From the NCBI GenBank assembly GCA_965240325.2, contig OZ251247.1:434001-498000 (forward strand): a stretch of DNA of 64,000 nucleotides. Direction: 5' to 3'. Below, piece after piece: positions 33,263 to 43,289 of the stretch (position 1 is its first letter; every line of letters begins with the position of its first letter). A program made the translations under genes and the position numbers. The notes below the pieces were generated by a model that saw only the letters and a list, made by a program, of their open reading frames with translations, was not told the origin of the DNA and made no database searches. This DNA is from Rebecca billardiae RCC1528 (Eukaryota; Haptophyta).

Positions 33263-34513
33263 TTAGCCGAACGCCTGCACGCGCGCCGGCAAAAAGAGAC
33301 CCCTGCTGTTCCAAGGCGCAGCGAGCTGGCCACGGCTGTTGTCCCCAAACGTGCGCTCGCTGCCGTCCGCGCCCAGCACCGCGCTGCTGCAATGGCCTGC
33401 ACACGCGCGCACGATGCGCACACCGGCCAGCGCCTCGATACGCACTGGCAGCGGCTGCGAGCGCATGTCGCCGTGGCCGAGGGCACCACTGGCGCCCGAT
33501 CCGAACGAGCGCACAACCCCGTCGCTGTCCACCACCAGGCTGTGCGTGTAGCCCGCGCTCACGTGCACGGCGCGCACGCCCGCGAGCGCCACGATGCGCC
33601 TCGGCGTGTGCTGAGGCTGCTTGTCGCCTTGGCCGAGACGGCCAAACCTGCCGTTGCCACACGAGAAGACGGCACCGTGTGCGGAGAGCAGCAGCGTGTG
33701 CTCGGCCCCTGCTGACAGTCCGCCGATGCGTACGCCGTCCAGCGCCTTGATGAGTGTCGGCTTCAGCCGCTCCTTCCTGTCGCCGTGGCCGAGCTGGCCG
33801 CACATGTTGTCGCCCCAGCTGTACACACAGCCAGCGGCGGTGAGCGCGAAGCTGTGGCAGCCGCCCACCGAGATGGCCGCGACGGGCTCGTGCCGCAGCG
33901 ACTCGCCGAGGGCAAAGGAGCGCCGCTTCTCCCTGTCCCCCAGCCCCAGCTGGCCGCACTCGTTGTCGCCGCAGCCGTACACGGCGCCGGCCTCGCTCAG
34001 CGCGAGCAGGTGGCGGTAGCCAGCAGCCACGGCGACCACGCGCACCGTGCTGAGCGAGGCGACTCGAACCGGGATGAGCGACGCATGCGATCCTGCGTGG
34101 CCCGTCGCACTGGGCACTCGCACCTCGCCCGTCGGCCACCCGTCCTCGTCCTCCACCTCCTCCTCGCCGCACGTGTGCAGCCCGCCCTCCGCATCCACAA
34201 ACGCGCTGAAGCGGAGACCGGCCGCCACGGCAGATGCGTGCGCGCACGCCAGCTCGAGCACGCGCTCACGCGTACAGAGCTCCTCCACCCAGGTGCAAAC
34301 GCCTGCGGGTAGCACGGACGGCAGCGCGCGAGCGTGTCCCCGCGCGCGCGCGCGCTCGCGCAGTGCGTGCTCGACCGGCGAGCGGCCGCCGGGGGCGCCG
34401 CGGAAGAGGCGCGAGGCGGCGTTGGCCGCGGCGATGTCCATCGGCGCCAGGCCTGCCATCAGAACGCGCTCGATCAACTCTGCAGGCAAGTCAGCGAGGC
34501 TTGCCGGCGCCAT
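33263..34513 (-). CDS. F-box / RCC1-repeat protein 3 (truncated, chimeric)
   Basis: 416 residues to a TAA at 33263-33265. The F-box and N-terminal ~100 residues are identical in sequence to gene 2, while the remainder matches gene 4, so the gene is a recombinant with the switch near 34220. Blades present: GCGDNECGQLGLGD, YSWGDNMCGQLGHGD, FSCGNGRFGRLGQGD, RSFGSGASGALGHGD and TFGDNSRGQLAAP. Gene 2 has TCA at the position of the stop (FGSVRVLDCALAET), and the same frame continues open for 123 further codons to 32891, containing the missing last blade (HACGLRAGALGLG). So it is a nonsense-truncated allele or a readthrough candidate, not a natural end. Confidence 0.8.
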   Translation of the reverse strand: MAPASLADLPAELIERVLMAGLAPMDIAAANAASRLFRGAPGGRSPVEHALRERARARGHARALPSVLPAGVCTWVEELCTRERVLELACAHASAVAAGLRFSAFVDAEGGLHTCGEEEVEDEDGWPTGEVRVPSATGHAGSHASLIPVRVASLSTVRVVAVAAGYRHLLALSEAGAVYGCGDNECGQLGLGDREKRRSFALGESLRHEPVAAISVGGCHSFALTAAGCVYSWGDNMCGQLGHGDRKERLKPTLIKALDGVRIGGLSAGAEHTLLLSAHGAVFSCGNGRFGRLGQGDKQPQHTPRRIVALAGVRAVHVSAGYTHSLVVDSDGVVRSFGSGASGALGHGDMRSQPLPVRIEALAGVRIVRACAGHCSSAVLGADGSERTFGDNSRGQLAAPWNSRGLFLPARVQAFG

Positions 34514-34694
34514 CTCTCGCAGGCGAGCTAGTGGCGGTTGGTCATGAACAGTGTGAGCTCGTTGTGTGCCTGCTCAGAACGAGGACGGACGGTTGGTCAC
34601 TGGTCAGGGAGCTAGCTGCAAGCTGGATACGGCGCACGACTGTCGATTTGACTCGATTTGACGGGCGCTGAGTTGACAGTAGTTGGTTCGACAG

Positions 34695-35066
34695 TTAAGC
34701 AAGGTATATAGTCCGGTAGTGCGTACACTGAGAGTGAGCTGTCAGGCTCACAAGTCCCCGGGGCTGGTCAGGAGCCGAGCAGCTAGCCAACATCAGTCGA
34801 GTAGTGCCAGTGGCCGCATGCGGAGCATCGGCGCCCTGACCGCCGACAGGCCCCTGGCACGCAGTCAGCCACGCCACGCGCGGAAGCTGTGCAATGCACG
34901 TGGGCGTCTGAACGATGTCGGTCACGTTAAAAAAGTCGCCGTCGAGCGAGGCCATCGTTATGCCAAGCCCGAGCGCGCCTGCACGCAGACCGCACGCGTG
35001 CACGGCGCCGTCCGCTGTGACGTACAGCGACTGGGTCTCAGCCAGCGCGCAGTCCAGCACACGCAC
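34695..35066 (-). pseudogene. severed C-terminal blade of F-box/RCC1 gene 4
   Basis: Same situation as at 32891-33262: an open frame continuing past the TAA of gene 4, nearly identical to its duplicate (one visible residue change, WPT to WLT). Confidence 0.7.
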
Positions 35067-36317
35067 TTAGCCGAACGCCTGCACGCGCGCCGGCAGAAAG
35101 AGATCCCTGCTGTTCCAAGGCGCAGCGAGCTGGCCACGGCTGTTGTCCCCAAACGTGCGCTCGCTGCCGTCCGCGCCCAGCACCGCGCTGCTGCAATGGC
35201 CTGCACACGCGCGCACGATGCGCACACCGGCCAGCGCCTCGACACGCACTGGCAGCGGCTGCGAGCGCATGTCGCCGTGGCCGAGGGCACCGCTGGCGCC
35301 CGATCCGAACGAGCGCACCACCCCGTCGCTGTCCACCACCAGGCTGTGCGTGTAGCCCGCGCTCACGTGCTCGGCGCGCACGCCAGCGAGCGCCACGATG
35401 CGCCTCGGCGTGTGCTGAGGCTGCTTGTCGCCTTGGCCGAGACGGCCAAAGCTGCCGTTGCCACACGAGAAGACGGCACCGTGTGCGGAGAGCAGCAGCG
35501 TGTGCTCGGCCCCTGCTGACAGTCCGCCGATGCGTACGCCGTCCAGCGCCTTGATGCGTGTCGGCTTCAGCCGAGCCTTCCTGTCGCCGTGGCCGAGCTG
35601 GCCGCACATGTTGTCGCCCCAGCTGTACACACACCCAGCGGCGGTGAGCGCGAAGCTGTGGCAGCCGCCCGCCGAGATGACCGCGACGGGCTCGTGCCGC
35701 AGCGACTCGCCGAGGGCAAAGGAGCGCCGCTCCTCCCTGTCCCCCAGCCCCAGCTGGCCGAACTCGTTGTCGCCGCAGCCGTACACGGCGCCGGCCTCGC
35801 TCAGCGCGAGCAGGTGGCGGTAGCCAGCAGCCACGGCGACCACGCGCACCGTGCTGAGCGAGGCGACTCGAACCGGGATGAGCGACGCATGCGATCCTGA
35901 GTGGCCCGTCGCACTGGGCACTCGCACCTCGCCCGTCGGCCACCCGTCCTCGTCCTCCACCTCCTCCTCGCCGCACGTGTGCAGCCCGCCCTCCGCATCC
36001 ACAAACGCGCTGAAGCGGAGACCGGCCGCCACGGGGGATGCGTGCGCGCACGCCAGCTCGTGCACGCGCTCACGCGTAGAGAGCTCCTCCACCCAGGTGC
36101 AAACGCCTGCGGGTAGCACGGACGGCAGCGCGCGAGCGTGTCCCCGCGCGCGCGCGCGCTCGCGCAGCGCGTGCTCGACCGGCGAGCGGCCGCCGGGGGC
36201 GCCGCGGAAGAGGCGCGAGGCGGCGTTGGCCGCGGCGATGTCCATCGGCGCCAGGCCCGCCATCAGAACGCGCTCGATCAACTCTGCAGGGAGGTCAGCG
36301 AGGTGTACCGGCGCCAT
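35067..36317 (-). CDS. F-box / RCC1-repeat protein 4 (truncated)
   Basis: 416 residues from MAPVHLADLPAELIERVL to the same TAA as gene 3. It differs from gene 3 at scattered residues (for example DREERRSF versus DREKRRSF, VISAGG versus AISVGG), and its 5' flank is unrelated to that of gene 3 but resembles that of gene 5. The F-box is at 5-38, followed by five RCC1 blades, with the sixth lost to the stop. The start at 36317 aligns with genes 2 and 3; the frame stays open upstream to 36506 without conserved sequence. The stop must predate the 1804-bp duplication or have spread by gene conversion. Confidence 0.8.
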   Translation of the reverse strand: MAPVHLADLPAELIERVLMAGLAPMDIAAANAASRLFRGAPGGRSPVEHALRERARARGHARALPSVLPAGVCTWVEELSTRERVHELACAHASPVAAGLRFSAFVDAEGGLHTCGEEEVEDEDGWPTGEVRVPSATGHSGSHASLIPVRVASLSTVRVVAVAAGYRHLLALSEAGAVYGCGDNEFGQLGLGDREERRSFALGESLRHEPVAVISAGGCHSFALTAAGCVYSWGDNMCGQLGHGDRKARLKPTRIKALDGVRIGGLSAGAEHTLLLSAHGAVFSCGNGSFGRLGQGDKQPQHTPRRIVALAGVRAEHVSAGYTHSLVVDSDGVVRSFGSGASGALGHGDMRSQPLPVRVEALAGVRIVRACAGHCSSAVLGADGSERTFGDNSRGQLAAPWNSRDLFLPARVQAFG

Positions 36318-36646
36318 CTCGCAGGGTGCGCCGCGTCTTGGCGTAGCGGCGGCGGCGGGGCACTGGTAAAGCGCCGCGCCGCCGCACCACGGTTGGTTCA
36401 ACTGTCGTCTATTTGCGATTTTGACCGGGGGTGGTTTGATTGACAGTTGATTTGACAGTTGAACAAGGCGTAGTACACTGAGAGTGAGTTGTCCTCGAAG
36501 GCTCACACGTCCAGGGGCTGGTCAGGAGCCGAGCACCTAGTCAGCGTCAGTCAGCAAGTGCGCAGTGATGATTCGAGGCAGTCAAGGGAGCCTCCCTTGA
36601 GTCAGTCTGCAGTCAGTAGTGCCAATGGCCGCATGCGCGGAGCCGA

Positions 36647-38209
36647 TCACGCCACGCCGACACTGACAGGCCCGGCTTGGCACGCAGTCGGCCACACCAC
36701 GCGCGGCAGCTGCGCAATGCGCGCGGGCGTCCACACGGCGCCATCGTCGGGCCCGTCGTCGACGAGCGAGGGCATGGCCATGCCAAGCCCGAGCGCGCCA
36801 GTCCGCTCGCCGCACGCGTACACGGCACCGTCAGCGGTCACGTACAGCGCGTGCGTCTCGCTCCAGGAGCAGCAGACGGCGGGCTGGGAGGACGGGAGGG
36901 CCATGCAGCCTGGCACGCCGGGCGCGTCGCTGGCGCCACCGCGTGCCCTCTGGCCGCGGCGGTCGTCCCCGAAGGCATGCATGCTGCCGTCCGCGCCCAG
37001 CACCGCACTGCAGAAGGGGCCAGCGCACGCGCGCACGGCGCGCAAGCCCCCCAGCGCCTCGATGGAGATGGGCTTACACTGCTTGACGTCCGGAACAGAA
37101 ACACCCGGGAAGTGGCAGCTGCCCAGCCCAAACGCGTGCACGCCACCCGTAGCGTCCACCACCAAACTGTGGTGGCAGCCCGCGCTCACGTGCACGGCGC
37201 GCACGCCCGCAAGCGCCTCGATGTGCCTCGGCGTGTGCTGATGCTGATGGTCGCCGTGGACGAGCTGGCCTTGGAAGCCAAAGCCACACGAGTAGACAGC
37301 GCCATCGGCAGAGAGGAACAGCGTGTGCACATGCCCTGCTGACATACCACCGATGCGCACGCCGTCGAGCGCCTGGATGCGCCTCGGCACCAGCTCGCGT
37401 GTGAAGCTGTCGCCGTGGCCGAGCTGGCCGCAGAAGTTGTCGCCCCAGCTGTACGCGCACCCAGCGGCGGTGAGCGCGAAGCTATGCTGGTCACACGCCG
37501 AGATGCACACGACGGGCTCGGCAGCGGCCACACACGCCTGCGCGAACGTGTGCCGCTGCTTCGTGTCGCCCAGCCCGAGCTGGCCGGAGCCGTTGTAGCC
37601 GCAGCCGTACACGGCGCCGGCCTCGCTCAGCGCGAGCAGGTGGTACTTGCCTGCTGCCACAGAGCGCACGCGCACCGCGGACAGCGAGGGCACGCGCGTC
37701 GGCACGAGCAACGCCGAAATTGGCCCATGCCCCACTGCCGCTGGTGCCGGGCGCCCTCCCGTGACGTTCCCAAGTTCGTCCATCTCCTCGTCAAACGCCT
37801 CGCCGCACGTGTGCAGCCCGCCCTCCGCGTCCACAAACGCGCTGAACCGATCGCCGGCCGCCACCGGGATCGCGTGCGCGCACGCCAGCTCGTGCATGCG
37901 CTCGCGGGCGAAGAGCTCCTCCGTCCACGTGCACACGTCCGCGGGCAGCACGGAAGGCAGCGCGCGAGCGCGCCCGCGCGCGCGCGCGCGCGAGCGCAGC
38001 GCGTGCTCGACCGGCGAGCGGCCGCCGGGCGGCGCGGCGCGGAAGAGGCGCGAGGCGGCGTTGGCCGCGGCGAGGTCCACCGGCGCCAGACCGGCCATCA
38101 GAATGCGCCCGATCACCTCTGCAGGCAGGTCAGCGAGGCTTGCCGGCGCCATCTCGCAGGCGAGCGCCGCGTCTTGGGCGTGTAGCGGCGGCGGTGGGGC
38201 ACTGGCCAT
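36647..38209 (-). CDS. F-box / RCC1-repeat protein 5
   Basis: 520 residues (501 if translation starts at the second Met, 38152, which aligns with genes 2-4). The longer start is given because TGACCAACCG lies 28 nt upstream of it, the spacing seen at other members. The F-box (LADLPAEVIGRILMAGLAPV) is followed by the variable loop EAFDEEMDELGNVTG and blades GCGYNGSGQLGLGD, YSWGDNFCGQLGHGD, YSCGFGFQGQLVHGD, HAFGLGSCHF, HAFGDDRRGQ and YACGERTGALGLG. The closing blade is intact, showing what genes 3 and 4 have lost. One blade carries an insertion (GGASDAPGVPGCMALPSSQP). Tail TPARIAQLPRVVWPT. Confidence 0.87.
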   Translation of the reverse strand: MASAPPPPLHAQDAALACEMAPASLADLPAEVIGRILMAGLAPVDLAAANAASRLFRAAPPGGRSPVEHALRSRARARGRARALPSVLPADVCTWTEELFARERMHELACAHAIPVAAGDRFSAFVDAEGGLHTCGEAFDEEMDELGNVTGGRPAPAAVGHGPISALLVPTRVPSLSAVRVRSVAAGKYHLLALSEAGAVYGCGYNGSGQLGLGDTKQRHTFAQACVAAAEPVVCISACDQHSFALTAAGCAYSWGDNFCGQLGHGDSFTRELVPRRIQALDGVRIGGMSAGHVHTLFLSADGAVYSCGFGFQGQLVHGDHQHQHTPRHIEALAGVRAVHVSAGCHHSLVVDATGGVHAFGLGSCHFPGVSVPDVKQCKPISIEALGGLRAVRACAGPFCSAVLGADGSMHAFGDDRRGQRARGGASDAPGVPGCMALPSSQPAVCCSWSETHALYVTADGAVYACGERTGALGLGMAMPSLVDDGPDDGAVWTPARIAQLPRVVWPTACQAGPVSVGVA

Positions 38210-38438
38210 CGCGGCAAAAGCGCCGCACGCCGCTGGCGGTTGGTCACAGACGTACGGTGAGCTCTAAGAGCGACGACGGTTGGTCAGCAAGCTGGACAGT
38301 GTTAGTGAGTGTAAGACGAGTGTCTACTATTCTGACGGGATGATTGACTGATGATTGGACCAAGGGTTGATTGAACCCCCTTGATTGGACAGTTAGGCAT
38401 GGACTGATGGAGAAGGTTAGTACACTCAGAGTGTGAGA

Positions 38439-40055
38439 TCACTCGGCGCCACCATCGTCGCCGCACGGGCCCGCGCCGAGCGGGGCGGGCCGCGCGCCGC
38501 GCGGCGGCGGCGGGCCGAACTGCTCGATGCGCGTCGGCGCGCTGATGTCCCTGATCCCGCCGGGCCCGTCCGCCATGCTCACGCCGTGGCCGAGCGCCGC
38601 CGACCACCGGCCGCACGAGTGCACGGCCGACGTCCCGCCCGCCCCGGACTCTGAATTCTTATTTTCCGACGACACCGTCACGTAAATTGCATGCCGCCCG
38701 CCGACGGCGGCGTCGGCGACGTGGTCGGCCGCAAAGTCGGGCACGCGCGTCGGCGTGGTGAGGTACGGGCTCGCGTGCCCCAGCTGCCCGTTCGTGTTGT
38801 CGCCGAACGCGTGCACGCCGCCCGCGCCGTCCACAGCCAGGCTGCTTGCAACGCCCGCGCTCACGCGCCGCACGTACTGGCCGGCGAGGGCGTCGATGCG
38901 CTTGGGCCGCAGCTGGTTGGCCTCGTCGGCGTGGCCGAGGGGCCCGCGGAAGCCGCCGCCGAAGGAGTACGCACGCCCCGCGCTGCTCACCACCAGGCTG
39001 TGCTCCGCCCCCGCGCTCACCAGCGCAAGCCGCTCGCCGTCCAGCGCCTCGATGCGCGTCGGCTCCCACCGCTGCTCTGTGTCGCCGTGGCCGAGCCGGC
39101 CGTGGTCGCCGCAGCCGCACGAGTACACGGCGCCGTTAGTGCCGACGAGGAGGGTGTGCGCGGCGCCGGCGGAGACGCCGCCCACGCGCACGCCGCCCAG
39201 CGCCTCGACCCGCGTCGGCTCCCACCGCTCCGCCGTGTCGCCGTGGCCGAGCTGGCCGTAGTTGTTGGCGCCCCAGCTGTACACGGCGCCGGCCGCGCCG
39301 ACCGCGCTGCTGTGACCGCCGCCCGCGGCGATGGCGACGACGAGCTCGCGTGCGAGCGTGTAGAGCTCGGTGAAGGCGTGGCGCGGCGCGGTGTCCCCCA
39401 GCCCGAGCTGCCCGCGCGCGTTGCCGCCACAGCCGTACACCGCGCCGCGCGCGCTCAGTGCAAGGCAGTGCCCAGCTCCAAGCGCCACTGCCACCACGTG
39501 TACTGCGACGAGGGAGGGGACGGGGGTGGGGACGAGGACGGGGGCGGCGGCCGGGTGGCCGAGCGACGCGGGCGCGCGGAGCTCGTGCGTCACGCGCCCG
39601 CCCTCCGCCCGCCGCACCGGCTGCTCGCCGCACGTGTGCAGCACGCCCGCCGTGTCGACAAGGGCGGTGGCCGCGCCGCTCGCGCACGCGACGTGCACGT
39701 GATTCGCTCTGGCGTACTCGAGGACGCGCTCGCGCGCGATGAGCTCCTCGGCCCAGGAGGACGCGGCGGGGGGTAGCGCCGCGAGCAGCCCGTGCCCGTG
39801 CCCCCGCGCGTGCGCGCGCTCGCGCAGCGCGTGCTCGAGCGGCGAGCGGCCGCCGGGGGCGCCGCGGAAGCACCGGCCGACGCCGTTGGCCGCGGCGAGG
39901 TCGCGCGAGGTGGCGAGGGCGAGGACGATGCGCTCGGTGATGGCGCACGGCAGATCGCCGAGCCCCACAGGCGGGGCCGCCGGACTGCTCGCCGCCCCGT
40001 CCGCGCGCGCGCCGCGCGGCGGCGGCGTGCTCCCAGCAGCAGCAGGCGTTGACAT
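38439..40055 (-). CDS. F-box / RCC1-repeat protein 6 (divergent)
   Basis: 538 residues from MSTPAAAGST; an in-frame ATG at 40193 would extend it. The F-box LGDLPCAITERIVLALATSR is at about 32-65. Blades: GCGGNARGQLGLGD, YSWGANNYGQLGHGD, YSCGCGDHGRLGHGD, YSFGGGFRGPLGHAD, HAFGDNTNGQLGH and HSCGRWSAALGHG. It is the most diverged member: GC-richer, lacking the DAEGG motif of the others (DTAGVLHTCGE instead), with a polar insert NKNSESGAGG before the last blade and a Pro/Gly/Ala-rich tail. It marks the boundary between the MAPASL-type genes (2-5) and the MTST/MTTQ-type genes (7-12). Confidence 0.87.
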   Translation of the reverse strand: MSTPAAAGSTPPPRGARADGAASSPAAPPVGLGDLPCAITERIVLALATSRDLAAANGVGRCFRGAPGGRSPLEHALRERAHARGHGHGLLAALPPAASSWAEELIARERVLEYARANHVHVACASGAATALVDTAGVLHTCGEQPVRRAEGGRVTHELRAPASLGHPAAAPVLVPTPVPSLVAVHVVAVALGAGHCLALSARGAVYGCGGNARGQLGLGDTAPRHAFTELYTLARELVVAIAAGGGHSSAVGAAGAVYSWGANNYGQLGHGDTAERWEPTRVEALGGVRVGGVSAGAAHTLLVGTNGAVYSCGCGDHGRLGHGDTEQRWEPTRIEALDGERLALVSAGAEHSLVVSSAGRAYSFGGGFRGPLGHADEANQLRPKRIDALAGQYVRRVSAGVASSLAVDGAGGVHAFGDNTNGQLGHASPYLTTPTRVPDFAADHVADAAVGGRHAIYVTVSSENKNSESGAGGTSAVHSCGRWSAALGHGVSMADGPGGIRDISAPTRIEQFGPPPPRGARPAPLGAGPCGDDGGAE

Positions 40056-40458
40056 CCGATGGGGGGTGGAAGCGCGCCGAAAATAACCCGCCCAAGGCGC
40101 TTGGGCGTCCGTGAGGGCTGCCGCGCGCGTCTTCGATGACGGCCCGCCATATTCAATCTCAACGAAGGGCTCGCACGGAGCTATGGATTTCAAGATTGTT
40201 AAGGCTGTCAGAGACAGCCCGTGGGGAATTGGCCCGCGCGATCGTCGAGCCGAAGGCGATGTCCTTCGAGCGTTCGGCCCGGTTCGGCTTAATCAAAGTC
40301 GCTTTTTTCATGTCATCGCAATATTGAGCACTACAGGTTTGATGATGAACAAGCCGATTGGCAGAGAATCTAGGGGGGATCTAGCCCGCGCGACTCTGGC
40401 CTGTCGGCTATCATGAAAGCAAGCTCCACAGAATGCTCCGACCAGACCCACCCGCCCA

Positions 40459-41958
40459 TCACCAGCGCCCCAGCACGCGCGGCACCCCGTCGATGAGCAT
40501 CGGCAAGCCGTCTCCGCTCCGCAGATCCGCCGGCAGCTGGTCCTCGGGGTCGGCCGCACTCACGCCCTGGCCGAGGGCCGCGCCCGCCCGCCCAGCTGAG
40601 TACACGCGCCCGCCCGCTGTCACGAAGAGCGAGTGATTGGTGCCCATCGCACAGCCGGTAACGCACTCACTTAGAAGAGCCTGGACGCGGCTGGGCACTG
40701 GACGCCGCCACCCCGTCGATGCCCCAAGCCCCGTCGAACCGTTTCTGTTGTCCCCAAACGTGTGCACGCTGCCGTCCGCGCCCAGCACCGCGCTGCTCCA
40801 GCCGCCAGCACACGCGCGCACGGCGTGCACCCCAGCGAGCGCCTCGATGCGCTTGTCCTTGGGCCGACCGACCAGGTCAACGCATCCGAGCTCTCCATAG
40901 CGCCCGCGCCCGAACGAGTGCGCGCCACCCTCCGCGTCCACCACTAGGCTGTGCCGCAGGCCCGCGCTCACGTGCACGGCGCGCACGCCCGCGAGCTTCT
41001 CGATGCGCCTCGGCGTGTGCTGCTCCCGCCGGTCGCCATGGCCGAGCTGGCCGTTGTAGCAGTCGCCGCACGAGTAGACGGCGCCATGCGCAGATAGGAA
41101 CAGCGTGTGAGCACCACCTGCAGCAACGCCGCCCACGCGCACGCCGCCCAGCGCCTCGATGCGCGTCGGCTCCCGCCGCTCCTTCTCGTCGCCGTGGCCG
41201 AGCTGGCCGCACCAGTTGGCACCCCAGGTGTACGCGCAGCCCGCGGCGGTGAGCGCGAGGCTGTGCACGTTGCCTGCAACGATGCACACGACGGGTTGAT
41301 TCACGGGTAGCCCGACGAGAGCGAATGCGCGTTGCTCCTCCGTGTGGCCCAGCCCGAGCTGGCCGCGGCTGTTGTAGCCGCAGCCGTACACGGCGCCGGC
41401 ATCGCTCAGCGCGAGCAGGTGGGCATAGCCAGCGGCCACAGAGCACACGCGCACACCGCTGAGGGAGGTGACGTGCATCGGCACACGCACTGAAGACATG
41501 CCTGAGTGCCCGGTGGCCGCCAGCACTCGATGCGCCCACGCCCCGGCGTCCTCGTCCAGCACCTTCTCCTCGCCGCACGTGTGCAGCCCGCCCTCCGCGT
41601 CCACAAACGCGCTGAAGCTGTCGCCAGCCGCCACGGGAGACGCGTGCTCGCTAGCAAGCACGAGCACGCTCTCGCGTGCAAAGAACTCCTCCGTCCAGCT
41701 GCACACGCCCGCCGGCAGCTCGGTCGGCAGCGCGCGCGCGTGCCCGCGAGCACGAGCGCGCTCGCGCAGCGCGTGCTCGACCGGCGAGCGGCCGCCGGGC
41801 GCGCCGCGGAAGAGGCGCGAGGCGGCGTTGGCCGCGGCGAGGTCCGGGGGCGCCAGGCCAGCGGAAAGAAGCCGCCCGATCAACTCCGCGGGCAGGTCGG
41901 CGAGACGCGTCGCCGCCGTCGCCGAGCGCTGGTGGTGCGTCGTCGTGGTGGAGGTCAT
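40459..41958 (-). CDS. F-box / RCC1-repeat protein 7
   Basis: 499 residues from MTSTTTTHHQRSATAATRL. The F-box LADLPAELIGRLLSAGLAPP is followed by the variable loop VLDEDAGAWAH and blades GCGYNSRGQLGLGH, YTWGANWCGQLGHGD, YSCGDCYNGQLGHGD, HSFGRGRYGELGC, TFGDNRNGSTGLG and a closing YSAGRAGAALGQG blade. The tail GLPMLIDGVPRVLGRW is shared with genes 8, 9 and 11. Its first ~110 residues are almost identical to gene 10, but the rest is not, so the two share a 5' module by recombination. The frame is open upstream to 42081 but without conserved sequence. Confidence 0.88.
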   Translation of the reverse strand: MTSTTTTHHQRSATAATRLADLPAELIGRLLSAGLAPPDLAAANAASRLFRGAPGGRSPVEHALRERARARGHARALPTELPAGVCSWTEEFFARESVLVLASEHASPVAAGDSFSAFVDAEGGLHTCGEEKVLDEDAGAWAHRVLAATGHSGMSSVRVPMHVTSLSGVRVCSVAAGYAHLLALSDAGAVYGCGYNSRGQLGLGHTEEQRAFALVGLPVNQPVVCIVAGNVHSLALTAAGCAYTWGANWCGQLGHGDEKERREPTRIEALGGVRVGGVAAGGAHTLFLSAHGAVYSCGDCYNGQLGHGDRREQHTPRRIEKLAGVRAVHVSAGLRHSLVVDAEGGAHSFGRGRYGELGCVDLVGRPKDKRIEALAGVHAVRACAGGWSSAVLGADGSVHTFGDNRNGSTGLGASTGWRRPVPSRVQALLSECVTGCAMGTNHSLFVTAGGRVYSAGRAGAALGQGVSAADPEDQLPADLRSGDGLPMLIDGVPRVLGRW

Positions 41959-42299
41959 GATGAGGGCCTGGGTACCGCTAATGGCCGCCTCGATGAGGTG
42001 CGGCAACGCGCCCCTCACCTGCCTGCGCCGGTCTGTTTTATTTTGTGGCGGTGTCTTTGTGCAGTGTTTGGATGGCGTCAATCACGCCAACCAAGTGTGC
42101 ACGTGAAAACATAGTAAACTGTACATCCGCCGGCTTGGGACGTCAACCCCCGAACCGGTCCGGAGCGATTGCGCCTCCCGGATGACCCCCCCCCAGTGGG
42201 GGGGGTGGGTGTCTCCGGCGCGCCGCCTGCTGCGCCATCATGATCAGGCCAGGCGTCGCCTCGCCGTCGCCACAAGGCGCTTGCGCCGCTGCGGCGGGC

Positions 42300-43289
42300 A
42301 TGGCGCGCGTCAATCTGACTGACGGCCTCCCAGACGGCGTGATCCTCGCGCGCGAGGACGGCGCGCTGTCCGTGTACACTGCCCGCTTCACAGCCGGTGC
42401 TGGGGGCGACCTCCGCTTCGCAGGCGCGCCCGCTCCGGTGGAGCGATTGCGCTCCATGCTGTGCGCGTGGCGGATTGGTTCCCGGCGCCGGCCAACTGCA
42501 AGGGCACCGGCGGGTTCCTGCTTCCCGGCGCCGCAGATGCGCTCGGCCTCATCGTCGGCTTCGAGGTCGTCCGCGAGCCCGCCCACTACCGCTCGATCGA
42601 AACCGCGGTTGAGTGGCGCCGCGCTGGCGCCAAGCGGAAGCGGGTGGTTCGAAACGTGATGTGGATGCAGCCCGCGACAGCTGTGTGCGCCGTGCGGCAG
42701 CTGCTCGTACGCCCGGCGGTGTGCGCGCTGTCGGCGGCGCACAAGGATGCGCTCAAGCCTCTCGACGGCCAGGTGACGGCTGGCGACCTGATGCCCGCGC
42801 TCGTCGCGGCCGTGGCGCGCCTCTTGCCTGGTCTCGAGGTGCCGGCGCCGCCGGCCGCGGCCGCGCCCGCACAGCACGCGGGTACGGCAGCAGCGGCGAG
42901 AGATGGAACCGCCGTCGATGGGCTCGACGCCCACCTAGAAGAAGACGAAGAAGTCCGGCGCGGGCGATGGCGGCAGCGCGAGCGCGCGCGCGTGCCCCGC
43001 GCCAGCGCTGGCACAGTGCACCGCATGCCGCGCGCTCGGCATCTGCGAGTGGGTGAGGAACGGGCATGCGAGCAGCGCCTGCCCGTGCGCGTCACCGCCT
43101 CCGGGTGCGTCGTCGAGCGAGATCACGCCACGGCAGGCGGCGGCCAAGCACGAGTCCGCCATCGCCACCGCGAGGAAGTTCTCGGTCAAGACGGAGACGC
43201 GCGCGGACCGTCTGTCGTGCCCGAGCTCACCTCTGCACGGCGCGCGTACTGTGCGCTTTGGCGCGCCGCTTAAACTACTGTACCGATAA
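42300..43289 (+). CDS. unrecognised protein inside TIR element A, probably frameshifted
   Basis: The first part starts MARVNLTDGLPDGVILARED and runs to about 42450. Coding character then moves to another frame (ADWFPAPANCKGTGGFLLPG, VGFEVVREPAHYRSIETAVE, MWMQPATAVCAVRQLLV) up to about 42840, and possibly to a third frame ending GAPLKLLYR at 43289. The amino-acid mix is protein-like in each segment, unlike the arginine-rich shadow frames. The shifts mean either a pseudogene, sequencing errors or short introns I could not place. I recognise no family. As cargo of a TIR element it could be a transposition protein, but no acidic triad is identified. Confidence 0.35.

Larger units (their letters stand above)
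32420..36030. repeat. direct tandem duplication, 1804-bp period
   Basis: About 32420-34225 and 34226-36030 are nearly identical at a constant offset of 1804 bp (for example, the motif at 32731 recurs at 34535 and the in-frame stop at 33263 recurs at 35067). Each unit starts inside one F-box/RCC1 gene and ends inside the next, as produced by unequal crossing-over between paralogues. Gene 3 is the junction chimera. Confidence 0.9.
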
